A model generated the notes under the pieces. That model was not told where the DNA came from. It worked only from the letters and a program-made list of their open reading frames with translations, and made no database searches. Both the position numbers and the translations under genes were made by a program. Below, piece after piece: positions 7,098 through 14,058 of a DNA stretch of 14,679 nucleotides. Each line of letters opens with the position of its first letter. Position 1 is the first letter of the stretch. The stretch is taken from contig CANGZG010000050.1 in the NCBI GenBank assembly GCA_947458415.1, positions 1-14,679 on the forward strand, in the 5' to 3' direction. This DNA comes from Comamonadaceae bacterium. GTDB taxonomy: Bacteria; Pseudomonadota; Gammaproteobacteria; Burkholderiales; Burkholderiaceae_C.

Positions 7098-7350
7098 GTT
7101 TCTTTTGAATAAAGCTGCGAATCGCTTGTTTGCTGTCTGGCGCGCCAGCGGTTTTCGGGGGCGCTGATTTGCCAAACAAGGCTTGGTGAACATCTGTCGT
7201 GGTGTGTGTCACGGCACGTTCCACCCACATACGCTCACCCTCCTGCACCCACAGCAAAGTGGCGCCGGGGCTGAGGCTGAGGAACTGACGCACTGAGGCA
7301 GGCACTGACACCTGACCTTGCGCTGTTAATTTGGATGGCTTGGAACTCAT
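7084..7350 (-). CDS. AbrB/MazE-type antitoxin, VapB-like
   Basis: An 88-residue antitoxin with an N-terminal AbrB/SpoVT swapped-hairpin DNA-binding domain: SKLTAQGQVSVPASVRQFL and LSPGATLLWVQEGERMWV, about residues 4-45. The C-terminal tail is charged and probably disordered until bound (SKQAIRSFIQKKH), and would wrap the PIN toxin. The ATG at 7350 is preferred over the ATG at 7356, because the latter lies only two bases from a GATAAT -10 hexamer while the former is eight bases away. No Shine-Dalgarno precedes either, so the message may be leaderless. A perfect palindrome directly upstream (7365-7382) is the likely autoregulatory operator. The pair sits between dbpA and the convergent ybeY as a small self-contained cassette. 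Confidence 0.9.
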   Translation of the reverse strand: MSSKPSKLTAQGQVSVPASVRQFLSLSPGATLLWVQEGERMWVERAVTHTTTDVHQALFGKSAPPKTAGAPDSKQAIRSFIQKKHVRH

Positions 7351-7358
7351 GTGCATAC

Positions 7359-7364
7359 ATTATC
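7359..7364 (-). promoter_or_regulatory. putative -10 of vapBC
   Basis: Minus-strand GATAAT matches the sigma-70 -10 consensus at five of six positions and lies eight bases before the ATG at 7350. A TTGATT at 7384-7389 could be the -35 but with a long 19-base spacer. The whole spacer is filled by the palindrome at 7365-7382. Confidence 0.5.
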
Positions 7365-7382
7365 ACATTACCCCGGTAATGT
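7365..7382. promoter_or_regulatory. perfect palindrome, probable VapBC operator
   Basis: ACATTACC-CC-GGTAATGT has two perfectly complementary 8-base arms around two bases. It lies between the dbpA stop and the vapB start, immediately next to the vapB -10. AbrB-type antitoxins and their toxin complexes typically repress their own promoters at such sites. It is not followed by a T-run and its loop is only two bases, so it is a poor terminator and an operator is the better reading. Confidence 0.65.
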
Positions 7383-7385
7383 AAA

Positions 7386-8765
7386 TCAATCCATCAACCG
7401 CACGCGAACGGTTTTGCCTTTGATACGTCCTTGAGATAAACGCTGAACTGCTTCATCCGCAATGCTTTTGTCCACGGCCACATAGGTGGAAAATTCATTC
7501 ACATTGATTTTGCCGATTTGCGCTGCGCTGAACCCTGCTTCACCTGTCAACGCACCCAGCACATCGCCCGGACGGATTTTTTCTTTGCGTCCTCCCACAA
7601 TCTGCAGCGTTTTCATGGGCGCGGTGAGTCTGCCACCCGGGGTGGGCGTCAAGGTATCTAACTTGGCCCAGTTCGATGCCATGTTTTGCAGCAATTCAAT
7701 GCGGCCAACGGCGCCCATCTCATCCAAACTGGCCAAGGTGAGCGCCAAACCCTGCGCATCGGCGCGCCCCGTGCGTCCAATGCGGTGGATGTGAATCTCT
7801 GCATCAGGGGTGACATCCACGTTGATGACCGCGCTGAGTTGGCTGATGTCCAAGCCACGAGAAGCGACATCGGTTGCCACCAACACCGAGCAACTGCGGT
7901 TGGCGAATTGCACCAGCACCTGGTCACGCTCACGTTGCTCGAGCTCACCGTACAACGCCAATGCATCAAACCCTTGCGCCTGCAACACCGCCAACAATTC
8001 ACGACACTGTTGTTTGGTGTTACAAAACGCCAGCGTGGACTCGGGCCGAAAATGGTTGAGCAACAATGACACGGCATGCAAACGTTCGTCCTCTCGCACC
8101 TCATAAAACAGCTGCTTGATTTTGTCAGCGGCATGCACCGTTTGAACCTTGACCGTTTGCGGTTGACGCATGAATTGCGCTGACAATTTGCCAATGCCCT
8201 CCGGGTAAGTGGCAGAAAAAAGCAAGGTCTGGCGCTGCGCTGGGCATTGCTTGATCAGTTGCGCGATGTCATCGAAAAACCCCATGTCCAACATGCGATC
8301 GGCCTCGTCAAGCACCAAGGTTTTGACCGAATCCAAGCGTAAATGGCCCCGCGACAGGTGATCCAAAATGCGCCCGGGCGTGCCCACCACCACATGCGCC
8401 CCGTGTTGCAAACTTTGCTCTTGTCCGCGCAACGCCACACCACCACACAGCGTCACCACTTTGATATTGGGTATCGCACGCGCCAACCTTCGGATTTCGG
8501 TGGTGACCTGGTCCGCGAGTTCACGGGTGGGACACAACACCAAGGCTTGAACCGAATGGAAATTGGCTGTGAGCTTCTCCACCAATGGCAATCCAAACGC
8601 TGCTGTCTTGCCACTGCCCGTGCTGGCTTGCGCAATCACATCCTGCCCGGCAAGCGCCAGCGGCAAACTGGCTTGTTGGATCGGTGTCATCTCGGCATAG
8701 CCGAGTTGATCGAGGTTGTTGAGCGTGTCGGGAGTAAGCGAGAGCGTGCGAAAAGAGATGGTCAT
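7386..8765 (-). CDS. dbpA: ATP-dependent RNA helicase DbpA
   Basis: DEAD-box helicase acting in late 50S assembly; the family is directed to hairpin 92 of 23S rRNA by its C-terminal domain. The 459-residue product shows the Q motif GYAEMTPIQ (22-30), motif I ASTGSGKT (47-54), DEAD (153-156), SAT (184-186) and HRIGRTGR (327-334). A C-terminal DbpA RNA-binding domain follows from about 385 to the end (KIRPGDVLGALTGEAGFSAAQIGKI, then STYVAVD and GKTVRVRLMD). That domain separates DbpA from RhlE, SrmB and other DEAD-box helicases. A GATAAT at 8772-8777 on the minus strand ends six bases before the ATG and there is no Shine-Dalgarno in between, so the start may be leaderless. The gene follows the cation transporter gene by 46 bases on the same strand, so read-through from tyrS is also possible. 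Confidence 0.97.
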   Translation of the reverse strand: MTISFRTLSLTPDTLNNLDQLGYAEMTPIQQASLPLALAGQDVIAQASTGSGKTAAFGLPLVEKLTANFHSVQALVLCPTRELADQVTTEIRRLARAIPNIKVVTLCGGVALRGQEQSLQHGAHVVVGTPGRILDHLSRGHLRLDSVKTLVLDEADRMLDMGFFDDIAQLIKQCPAQRQTLLFSATYPEGIGKLSAQFMRQPQTVKVQTVHAADKIKQLFYEVREDERLHAVSLLLNHFRPESTLAFCNTKQQCRELLAVLQAQGFDALALYGELEQRERDQVLVQFANRSCSVLVATDVASRGLDISQLSAVINVDVTPDAEIHIHRIGRTGRADAQGLALTLASLDEMGAVGRIELLQNMASNWAKLDTLTPTPGGRLTAPMKTLQIVGGRKEKIRPGDVLGALTGEAGFSAAQIGKINVNEFSTYVAVDKSIADEAVQRLSQGRIKGKTVRVRLMD

Positions 8766-8771
8766 GCGGTG

Positions 8772-8777
8772 ATTATC
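8772..8777 (-). promoter_or_regulatory. putative -10 of dbpA
   Basis: Minus-strand GATAAT ends six bases before the dbpA ATG. An upstream TTCAAC is a possible -35, but only with a spacer of over 19 bases. Same hexamer and geometry as at vapB. Confidence 0.35.
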
Positions 8778-8811
8778 AACCTACCTGTTTGGGTAAGTTG
8801 AACCCACAGCG

Positions 8812-9747
8812 TTATTTCAAATCCCTCACATCATCAAAATGCGCTTCGACATCGCTGGGCAACAATTGAATCGTGGCACGCAAGCCTGGTACTGCGCTCA
8901 TGAGCGCTTGCTCGACGCTGGTTCGCAACGCCGCTGCACGTCCCAATGACCAACTGGCTGGCATGTGCATGTGCATGTCCACAAACCGACGTTGCCCCGC
9001 TTGGCGGGTCGTGAGGTGGTCAAAGCGAATGATGTCCATGTCACCGCGCGAATGCGAAAACCCTTCGAGCACTTCATTGATTTGCGCCAGTACTTGCGGA
9101 TCGACCGCTTCATCCATCAAGCCTTGCGATGAGCGCCAAATCAGCTCGATGCCTTCTTTCAAAATGTTCAACGCCACACAGATGGCCACCACCGCATCCA
9201 ACCACAACCAACCCGTGAACAGCACCAGCAGCAAACCCACCACCACACCGGCTGAAGTCCAGACATCGGTGACCAAGTGCTTGGCATCCGCCTCGAGCGC
9301 AATCGAACGTTGTTGCTTGGCGACTTTGAACATGACCCATGCCAGCAAGCCATTCAACGCGGAACTGGCCACAGACAAACTCAAACCCCACCCCAACTCC
9401 ACGACCGGTTGCGGGTCAAACAATCGGTGTACCGACGCCCAAATGATGGCGGCAGCAGCACCCATGATCAGCACACCTTCAAAGCCAGACGAAAAATACT
9501 CTGCTTTATGGTGGCCATACGGGTGTTCTTCGTCAGCCGGTTGCTGGGCCACCGTCACCATCATCAACGCAAAGATGGCGCTGGCCAAATTCACAAACGA
9601 CTCCATCGCATCCGACAGCAGTCCCACGGAATCGGTCAAGTACCAAGCCCAGGTTTTCATGACGATGGTGATGACTGCCACCACCACCGAGGTCCACAGC
9701 AAATGGCGCGCCGAGAGTGTCAATAACCAGTCATTCAATTTGTTCAT
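8812..9747 (-). CDS. cation diffusion facilitator family transporter
   Basis: Inner-membrane divalent metal/proton antiporter that exports Zn, Fe, Mn or similar ions. The 311-residue product has about six membrane segments followed by a cytoplasmic domain of about 100 residues (from about 210). Seen in the first half are TDSVGLLSDAMESFVN in the second segment, HPYGHHKAEY (75-84) in the loop, and KHLVTDVWTSAG in the fifth segment with His157 and Asp161 spaced as in the transport site. In YiiP/FieF the second-segment site uses Asp-x3-Asp. Here Asp46 is followed by Glu49 and Ser50 in place of the second Asp, so metal preference should not be copied from FieF. The soluble domain has the usual H-x-H strand (VDMHMHMP). 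It starts 30 bases after the tyrS stop and ends 46 bases before dbpA. No Shine-Dalgarno is clear. Confidence 0.95.
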   Translation of the reverse strand: MNKLNDWLLTLSARHLLWTSVVVAVITIVMKTWAWYLTDSVGLLSDAMESFVNLASAIFALMMVTVAQQPADEEHPYGHHKAEYFSSGFEGVLIMGAAAAIIWASVHRLFDPQPVVELGWGLSLSVASSALNGLLAWVMFKVAKQQRSIALEADAKHLVTDVWTSAGVVVGLLLVLFTGWLWLDAVVAICVALNILKEGIELIWRSSQGLMDEAVDPQVLAQINEVLEGFSHSRGDMDIIRFDHLTTRQAGQRRFVDMHMHMPASWSLGRAAALRTSVEQALMSAVPGLRATIQLLPSDVEAHFDDVRDLK

Positions 9748-9777
9748 TGCTGGGATGCCGGTGGTGATTTGAATCGT

Positions 9778-11013
9778 TCAAGCGGTCAAATGCACACGCG
9801 CGAATTTGCGTTTACCCACTTGCACCACATACACACCAGCATTGAGTTTCAATGCTTTGTCGCCAACCACGCTGCTGTCAATTCGCACGCCGTTGCCTTC
9901 GATCAGTCGCCCGGCCTCACTGGTGGATGGTGCCAATCCGGCGTTTTTCAGCAAGGCGGTGATCGTTAAAGGTGCACCGCTCAAATGCACATCCGGGATG
10001 TCATCTGGAATGCCGCCTTTGCTGCGATTCACAAAATCCTGCTCGGCGCTGTCTGCAAGCGAGACAGAATGAAAACGCGCGGTGATTTCTTTGGCCAACG
10101 CCACTTTCGCGTCGCGCGGGTTGCGGCCTTGCATCACTTCGTTTTTCAGCGCTTGAATGGCGCTCAGGCTTTGAAAACTCAACAACGTGTACCAGCGCCA
10201 CATCAATTCGTCGCTGATGGACAGGACTTTGGCGAACATGGTGTTAGGGTCTTCGGTGATACCGATGTAGTTGTTTTTGCTTTTGGACATTTTGTCCACG
10301 CCATCCAAGCCTTCAAGCAGCGGCATGGTCAAAATGCATTGCGGTTCTTGCCCATATTCGGCTTGCAAATGCCGTCCCATGAGCAAATTAAACTTTTGAT
10401 CGGTGCCACCCAACTCGAGATCACTCTTCAATGCCACGCTGTCATAGCCCTGCATCAACGGGTATAAAAACTCATGCACGCTGATGGATTGGCCACTGTG
10501 AAAACGCTTGTGGAAATCATCACGCTCCATCATGCGCGCCACGGTGTAGCGCGAAGCGAGTTGAATCATGCCGCTGGCGCCCAAGGGTTCGCTCCACTCG
10601 CTGTTGTAGCGAATCTCGGTGCGCTCTGGGTCCAGCACCATGCTGGCTTGTTTGTAATAGGTGTCGGCGTTGTGTTTGATTTGTTCCGGGGTCAGTGGCG
10701 GGCGCGTGGTGTTGCGCCCGGACGGGTCGCCGATCAAGGAAGTGAAATCGCCAATCAAAAAAATGACTTGGTGTCCCAAATCCTGCAGTTGGCGCATTTT
10801 GTTGAGCACCACGGTGTGACCGACATGGATGTCTGGCGCGGTCGGGTCCAGCCCCAGTTTGATGCGCAAGGGCTGACCGTTGGCCTCGTGCCTTTGCAAT
10901 TTCTTGACCCACTCATCCCGTGGCAGCAATTCCTCGCAACCGCGCAACGACACGGCCAAGGCTTGCTCGACTTGCGGCGACAGCGAGGTTTGGTTCTTAG
11001 ATGCTTGATTCAT
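9778..11013 (-). CDS. tyrS: tyrosine--tRNA ligase
   Basis: Class I aminoacyl-tRNA synthetase that charges tRNA-Tyr; cytoplasmic. From the ATG at 11013 it has 411 residues. The HIGH-type motif reads HVGH (about 63-66), preceded by LGLDPTAPDI. The second signature is KMSKS (about 241-245, GVDKMSKSKNNYIG), which places it in the TyrZ-like subclass rather than the E. coli TyrS subclass with KFGKT. The C-terminal S4 RNA-binding domain spans about the last 65 residues (SEAGRLIEGNGVRIDSS through KRKFARVHL). The open frame continues to a GTG at 11061, but those 16 residues overlap promoter-like sequence and were rejected. The gene is divergent from the M23 peptidase and heads a minus-strand run with the cation transporter and dbpA. 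Confidence 0.98.
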   Translation of the reverse strand: MNQASKNQTSLSPQVEQALAVSLRGCEELLPRDEWVKKLQRHEANGQPLRIKLGLDPTAPDIHVGHTVVLNKMRQLQDLGHQVIFLIGDFTSLIGDPSGRNTTRPPLTPEQIKHNADTYYKQASMVLDPERTEIRYNSEWSEPLGASGMIQLASRYTVARMMERDDFHKRFHSGQSISVHEFLYPLMQGYDSVALKSDLELGGTDQKFNLLMGRHLQAEYGQEPQCILTMPLLEGLDGVDKMSKSKNNYIGITEDPNTMFAKVLSISDELMWRWYTLLSFQSLSAIQALKNEVMQGRNPRDAKVALAKEITARFHSVSLADSAEQDFVNRSKGGIPDDIPDVHLSGAPLTITALLKNAGLAPSTSEAGRLIEGNGVRIDSSVVGDKALKLNAGVYVVQVGKRKFARVHLTA

Positions 11014-11027
11014 AAGTGATTTTGGGC

Positions 11028-11056
11028 TTGTTGCCTTGGCGTCAGGCTTGTATACT
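11028..11056 (+). promoter_or_regulatory. sigma-70-like promoter for the M23 peptidase-anmK operon
   Basis: TTGTTG (11028-11033), a 17-base spacer, and TATACT (11051-11056) give four of six and five of six consensus matches at ideal spacing on the plus strand. Transcription would start near 11063, leaving a leader of about 120 bases before the peptidase gene. The TATA core is symmetric, so on the minus strand TATACA at the same place may serve tyrS, though its -35 is poor. Confidence 0.6.
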
Positions 11057-11069
11057 CTCACGCTTTGTG

Positions 11070-11089
11070 CCGCACCCTAGGTGGTGCGG
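11070..11089 (+). other. 5'-leader hairpin upstream of the M23 peptidase gene
   Basis: CCGCACC and GGTGCGG form a perfect 7-base GC-rich stem around a 6-base loop, extendable by G-T pairs. It would fold at the very 5' end of the transcript from the promoter above. About 45 bases later a GCGCGGGG-TTTTTT tract occurs (11116-11129), but I find no upstream partner that would make it a terminator. No known riboswitch class is recognised. Confidence 0.35.
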
Positions 11090-11185
11090 TGGTCAGCGGA
11101 CGATTCAATTCTAAAGCGCGGGGTTTTTTGACCCAGGCGCGATGCTTGTGGACTTTCAGTTTTGCCTCACTCAGACGATTTCATT

Positions 11186-12496
11186 GTGACCGAACACCAG
11201 ACACGCACCCACCCTTGGACACTGCGTTGGGTGGTGCTGGGTGTCATGCTGGTCAGCGGCGCCTTCGCCGTGGCCGGTTTTGGCAACCTTGACCAAGGCA
11301 CGGTCACCATCCGCCCTTTGGTGGAGTCAGTCTCGAACTTGAGCCTCGACAGCCAGATCAACAGCCTTGGCAAAGACAAATTACGCCTCTACCGCACCGA
11401 CACCTCCCGCGCGACGGACACGGCTGAATCCATGCTGTCGCGTTTAGGCGTGTCGGACAAAACCGCTGCCGACTTCATGCGCAGCCACCCCTTGGTGCGT
11501 GACAGCTTGCTTGGCAAACAGGCCCGCTTGCTGCAAGCCGAAGTGGATGACGACAACCATTTGCTCAAACTGACCGCACGTTGGGCCACGGAGAGCAATG
11601 AAACTTTCCAGCGCTTGGTGATCGAGCGCACCGAGCAAGGCTTGAGTGCATACCGCGACACCGGTGAATTCAAACCCTCCGTGCGCTTGTCTGGTGGCGT
11701 GATTCAAACCTCGTTGTTCGCTGCCACCGATGAAGCACGCATCCCCGACAGCATCGCGGTTCAATTGGCAGACATCTTCTCCGGCGACATCGACTTTCAC
11801 CGTGCATTGCGCAAGGGAGACCATTTCAGCGTCAGCTACGAGTCGCTCGAGGCCGACGGTGAAGTGCTCAAATCAGGCAAGGTATTGAGCGCCGAGTTTG
11901 TCAACAAAGGCAAATCGCACCAAGCCATGTGGTTCCAAGACAGTCCGCAAAAACCGGGTGGCTATTACAACTTGCAAGGCCAAAGTTTGCGGCGCACTTA
12001 CCTGGCCTCGCCTTTGGCCTTCTCGCGTGTGAGCAGCGGCTTTAGCATGCGCTTTCACCCCATCTTGCAAACATGGCGTGCGCATTTGGGCGTGGACTAT
12101 GCGGCGGCCAAGGGCACGCCGGTGCGCAGCGTCGGAACCGGTGTGGTGCAAAGCGCGGGCAACATGGGCGGCTATGGCAATGCCGTGGTCATCAAACACA
12201 ACAACGGCCACACCACGCTGTATGCGCACCTGAGCAAAATGTTGGTCAAGCGTGGTCAGTCGGTGGCGCAAGGGCAAACCTTGGGCTTGGTTGGTGCCAC
12301 TGGCTGGGCCACTGGCCCTCATCTGCATTTTGAATTCCGCGTCAATGGCGCGCACAAAGACCCGGCCATGCTCGCGCGCCAAAGCGAATCCACCCCCGTG
12401 CCTGTCCACGCCCGTGATGAATTCAACCGCCAAGCCACCCAAGTTGCTCGGCAATTGGCCTCGGTTGCGGTGGCTTTCACAGACAACACGCCCTGA
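11186..12496 (+). CDS. M23 family metallopeptidase (MepM-like murein endopeptidase)
   Basis: Membrane-anchored periplasmic zinc endopeptidase expected to cut peptidoglycan cross-links during wall growth or division. From the GTG it has 436 residues. A short basic N-terminus leads into one membrane segment or signal anchor (WVVLGVMLVSGAFAVAGF, about 13-32). An OapA/LysM-like region follows (MLSRLGVSDKTAADFMRSHP), then a beta-rich middle domain (IPDSIAVQLADIFSGDIDF). The C-terminal M23 (LytM) domain covers about 290-395. Zinc ligands are visible as H-x3-D in HLGVD (His300, Asp304) and HLH (His379, His381), with YAHLS providing a further His, so it should be active. A TTG at 11162 would add eight residues. 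Neither start has a clear Shine-Dalgarno. anmK follows after nine bases, giving a murein cleavage-recycling pair. Confidence 0.94.
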   Translation: MTEHQTRTHPWTLRWVVLGVMLVSGAFAVAGFGNLDQGTVTIRPLVESVSNLSLDSQINSLGKDKLRLYRTDTSRATDTAESMLSRLGVSDKTAADFMRSHPLVRDSLLGKQARLLQAEVDDDNHLLKLTARWATESNETFQRLVIERTEQGLSAYRDTGEFKPSVRLSGGVIQTSLFAATDEARIPDSIAVQLADIFSGDIDFHRALRKGDHFSVSYESLEADGEVLKSGKVLSAEFVNKGKSHQAMWFQDSPQKPGGYYNLQGQSLRRTYLASPLAFSRVSSGFSMRFHPILQTWRAHLGVDYAAAKGTPVRSVGTGVVQSAGNMGGYGNAVVIKHNNGHTTLYAHLSKMLVKRGQSVAQGQTLGLVGATGWATGPHLHFEFRVNGAHKDPAMLARQSESTPVPVHARDEFNRQATQVARQLASVAVAFTDNTP

Positions 12497-12505
12497 CCGA
12501 CAGCC

Positions 12506-13609
12506 ATGTCCACGCTTTACATTGGCGTGATGTCTGGCACCTCTCTCGACGGCGTAGACGCCGTGCTGGCTGATTTTTCAAACGGTGTCCAAGTACGCGG
12601 TCATCAGGCGCTACCGTTTGACGATTCCTTGCGAGAAACCTTTTTCCAACTGAACCAGTCCGGCCCAGACGAACTGCATCGGGCTGCGCTGTCAGCCAAT
12701 GCGCTGGCCAGGCTCTATGCGCAAGCGGTTCAACGATTGCTCGTCCAAACGGGCGTGGCTGCGACCGAAGTCGCGGCCATCGGTGCGCACGGGCAAACCG
12801 TTCGACACCAACCGGGCCAATACGATGGCACGGGCTACACCTGGCAAATCAACAACCCTTCATTGCTCGCTGAACTCACCGGCATTCGGGTGGTGGCCGA
12901 CTTTCGCAGCCGAGACTTGGCAGCAGGCGGCCAAGGCGCACCTCTCGTGCCCGCGTTTCATCACCACCTGTTTGCGCCGCTGGGTCACAGTGTGGCTGTG
13001 CTCAACATCGGTGGCATCTCAAATGTCAGTTTGCTTTCCCCGCACGAGGTGCGCGGCTTTGATTGCGGTCCAGGCAATGTGCTGCTTGACCATTGGTGCC
13101 AACGTCACACGGGTCAAGCTTTCGATCTTGATGGCGCGTGGGCCGCCACTGGCCAAGTCCACACGCCTTTGCTGTCACATTTACTGCGCGAACCGTTCTT
13201 GCAGCAATCGCCACCAAAAAGCACAGGGCGCGACTTGTTCCATGGGGATTGGCTCAACACACAACTGCAAAGTTTTGAACCGCTGGCTGCAGCAGATGTT
13301 CAAGCCACACTGACCGCTTTCACCGCGCAGATTTGCGTCAATGACATCCAACGGCATGCGCCGGAAGTAAGCCGTGTGCTGGTGTGTGGCGGCGGGGCTT
13401 ACAACCGTTACTTGATGCACAGGCTGCAGCAAGGCTTGCCAGCCATGACCGTGAGTTCCACCGAAGCCGTCGGTTTGCCGCCCCTGCAAGTGGAGGCCGC
13501 CGCGTTTGCTTGGTTGGCACAACAAACCTGCATGCATTTGCCCGGCAATTTACCCGGGGTCACCGGTGCGGCAGGGTTGCGTGTGCTTGGCGGTGTCTAT
13601 CCCGCCTAA
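12506..13609 (+). CDS. anmK: anhydro-N-acetylmuramic acid kinase
   Basis: Cytoplasmic kinase that opens the 1,6-anhydro ring of recycled anhydroMurNAc and phosphorylates it to MurNAc-6-phosphate for cell-wall recycling. The 367-residue length is normal. It begins with the family signature GVMSGTSLDGVDAV (7-20), the N-terminal phosphate-binding loop. Further marks are GAHGQTVRH near 93, VADFRSRDLAAGGQGAPLVP (130-149), VLNIGGISNVSLL (165-177) and FDCGPGNVLLDHW (185-197), whose Asp is the expected catalytic base. The ATP/sugar motif VLVCGGGAYN occurs near the C-terminus. The gene starts nine bases after the M23 peptidase stop and shares its promoter. It ends at an intrinsic terminator three bases downstream. 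Confidence 0.98.
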   Translation: MSTLYIGVMSGTSLDGVDAVLADFSNGVQVRGHQALPFDDSLRETFFQLNQSGPDELHRAALSANALARLYAQAVQRLLVQTGVAATEVAAIGAHGQTVRHQPGQYDGTGYTWQINNPSLLAELTGIRVVADFRSRDLAAGGQGAPLVPAFHHHLFAPLGHSVAVLNIGGISNVSLLSPHEVRGFDCGPGNVLLDHWCQRHTGQAFDLDGAWAATGQVHTPLLSHLLREPFLQQSPPKSTGRDLFHGDWLNTQLQSFEPLAAADVQATLTAFTAQICVNDIQRHAPEVSRVLVCGGGAYNRYLMHRLQQGLPAMTVSSTEAVGLPPLQVEAAAFAWLAQQTCMHLPGNLPGVTGAAGLRVLGGVYPA

Positions 13610-13611
13610 AC

Positions 13612-13641
13612 AAAAAAGCCGGGAAGGTTCCCGGCTTTTTT
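13612..13641. terminator. bidirectional intrinsic terminator between anmK and erpA
   Basis: A perfect stem GCCGGGAA / TTCCCGGC (13618-13625 with 13628-13635) is flanked by six A on the left and six T on the right. It therefore works as a Rho-independent terminator for anmK on the plus strand and for the convergent erpA on the minus strand. The formal loop is only two bases; in RNA the stem would open to seven pairs with a 4-base loop. Confidence 0.93.
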
Positions 13642-13657
13642 GGTTGTTGTGGGTGGG

Positions 13658-14023
13658 TTACGCCGAGAAGGAAGACCCGCAACCGCAAGTGGTGGTGGCG
13701 TTCGGGTTTTTGATCACGAACTGCGCCCCTTGTAAATCTTCTTTGTAATCGATTTCCGCGCCCAACAGGTATTGGTAGCTCATGGCATCGATCAACAAAG
13801 AGACGCCGTTTTTGGACATGGTGGTGTCGTCTTCATTGGTGATTTCATCAAAGGTGAAACCATATTGGAAACCTGAGCAACCGCCACCTTGCACGAACAC
13901 CCGCAATTTCAATTCAGGGTTGCCTTCTTCGGCGATCAAATCAGCCACCTTGGCGGCCGCGCTGTCTGTGAAGACAATGGGTTCAGGCATGACTGTGGTT
14001 ACGGTTTCGGCTAAGGCACTCAT
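13658..14023 (-). CDS. erpA: iron-sulfur cluster insertion protein ErpA
   Basis: A-type carrier that receives Fe-S clusters from the scaffold and inserts them into target apoproteins, including isoprenoid-synthesis enzymes; cytoplasmic. The 121-residue product has the three conserved cysteines: Cys49 in GGGCSGFQY, and Cys113 and Cys115 in the C-terminal TTCGCGSS. The segment KNGVSLLIDAMSYQYLLGAEIDY is typical of betaproteobacterial ErpA. The start is the ATG at 14023, which has a GGAG Shine-Dalgarno at ideal spacing. Upstream in-frame GTG (14038) and ATG (14035) lack one and would put that GGAG inside the gene. An IscR type-1-like site (14056-14080) overlaps the promoter region, implying repression when Fe-S supply is sufficient. 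The rpsI terminator upstream isolates the gene from the ribosomal operon. Confidence 0.97.
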   Translation of the reverse strand: MSALAETVTTVMPEPIVFTDSAAAKVADLIAEEGNPELKLRVFVQGGGCSGFQYGFTFDEITNEDDTTMSKNGVSLLIDAMSYQYLLGAEIDYKEDLQGAQFVIKNPNATTTCGCGSSFSA

Positions 14024-14052
14024 GACACGCTCCATCACAAAATTTTCAACGG

Positions 14053-14058
14053 TTAATA
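14053..14058 (-). promoter_or_regulatory. putative -10 of erpA
   Basis: Minus-strand TATTAA lies about 30 bases before the erpA ATG, giving a leader of about 23 bases that contains the GGAG Shine-Dalgarno. An overlapping TACTAT is an alternative. The -35 is not clear, as expected for an activator- or repressor-controlled promoter. It overlaps the edge of the IscR-like site. Confidence 0.4.

Noticed and set aside
7365..7382. Palindrome considered as the dbpA terminator
   Set aside because: It begins only four bases after the dbpA stop but has a two-base loop and no T-run on the dbpA strand; an operator fits better.
8963..8980. Threefold GCATGT repeat
   Set aside because: It encodes the Met-His alternation of the conserved H-x-H strand in the cation transporter's soluble domain, so it is explained by the protein.
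10474..11019. 181-codon open frame on the plus strand inside tyrS
   Set aside because: Antisense shadow of tyrS, with no recognisable protein features.
11116..11129. GCGCGGGG followed by six T as an intrinsic terminator or attenuator
   Set aside because: No upstream complement able to pair with the G-rich part was found, so the hairpin needed for termination is missing.
12699..13313. 204-codon open frame overlapping anmK in another frame
   Set aside because: Same-strand shadow of anmK; the residue mix is atypical and no domain is seen.
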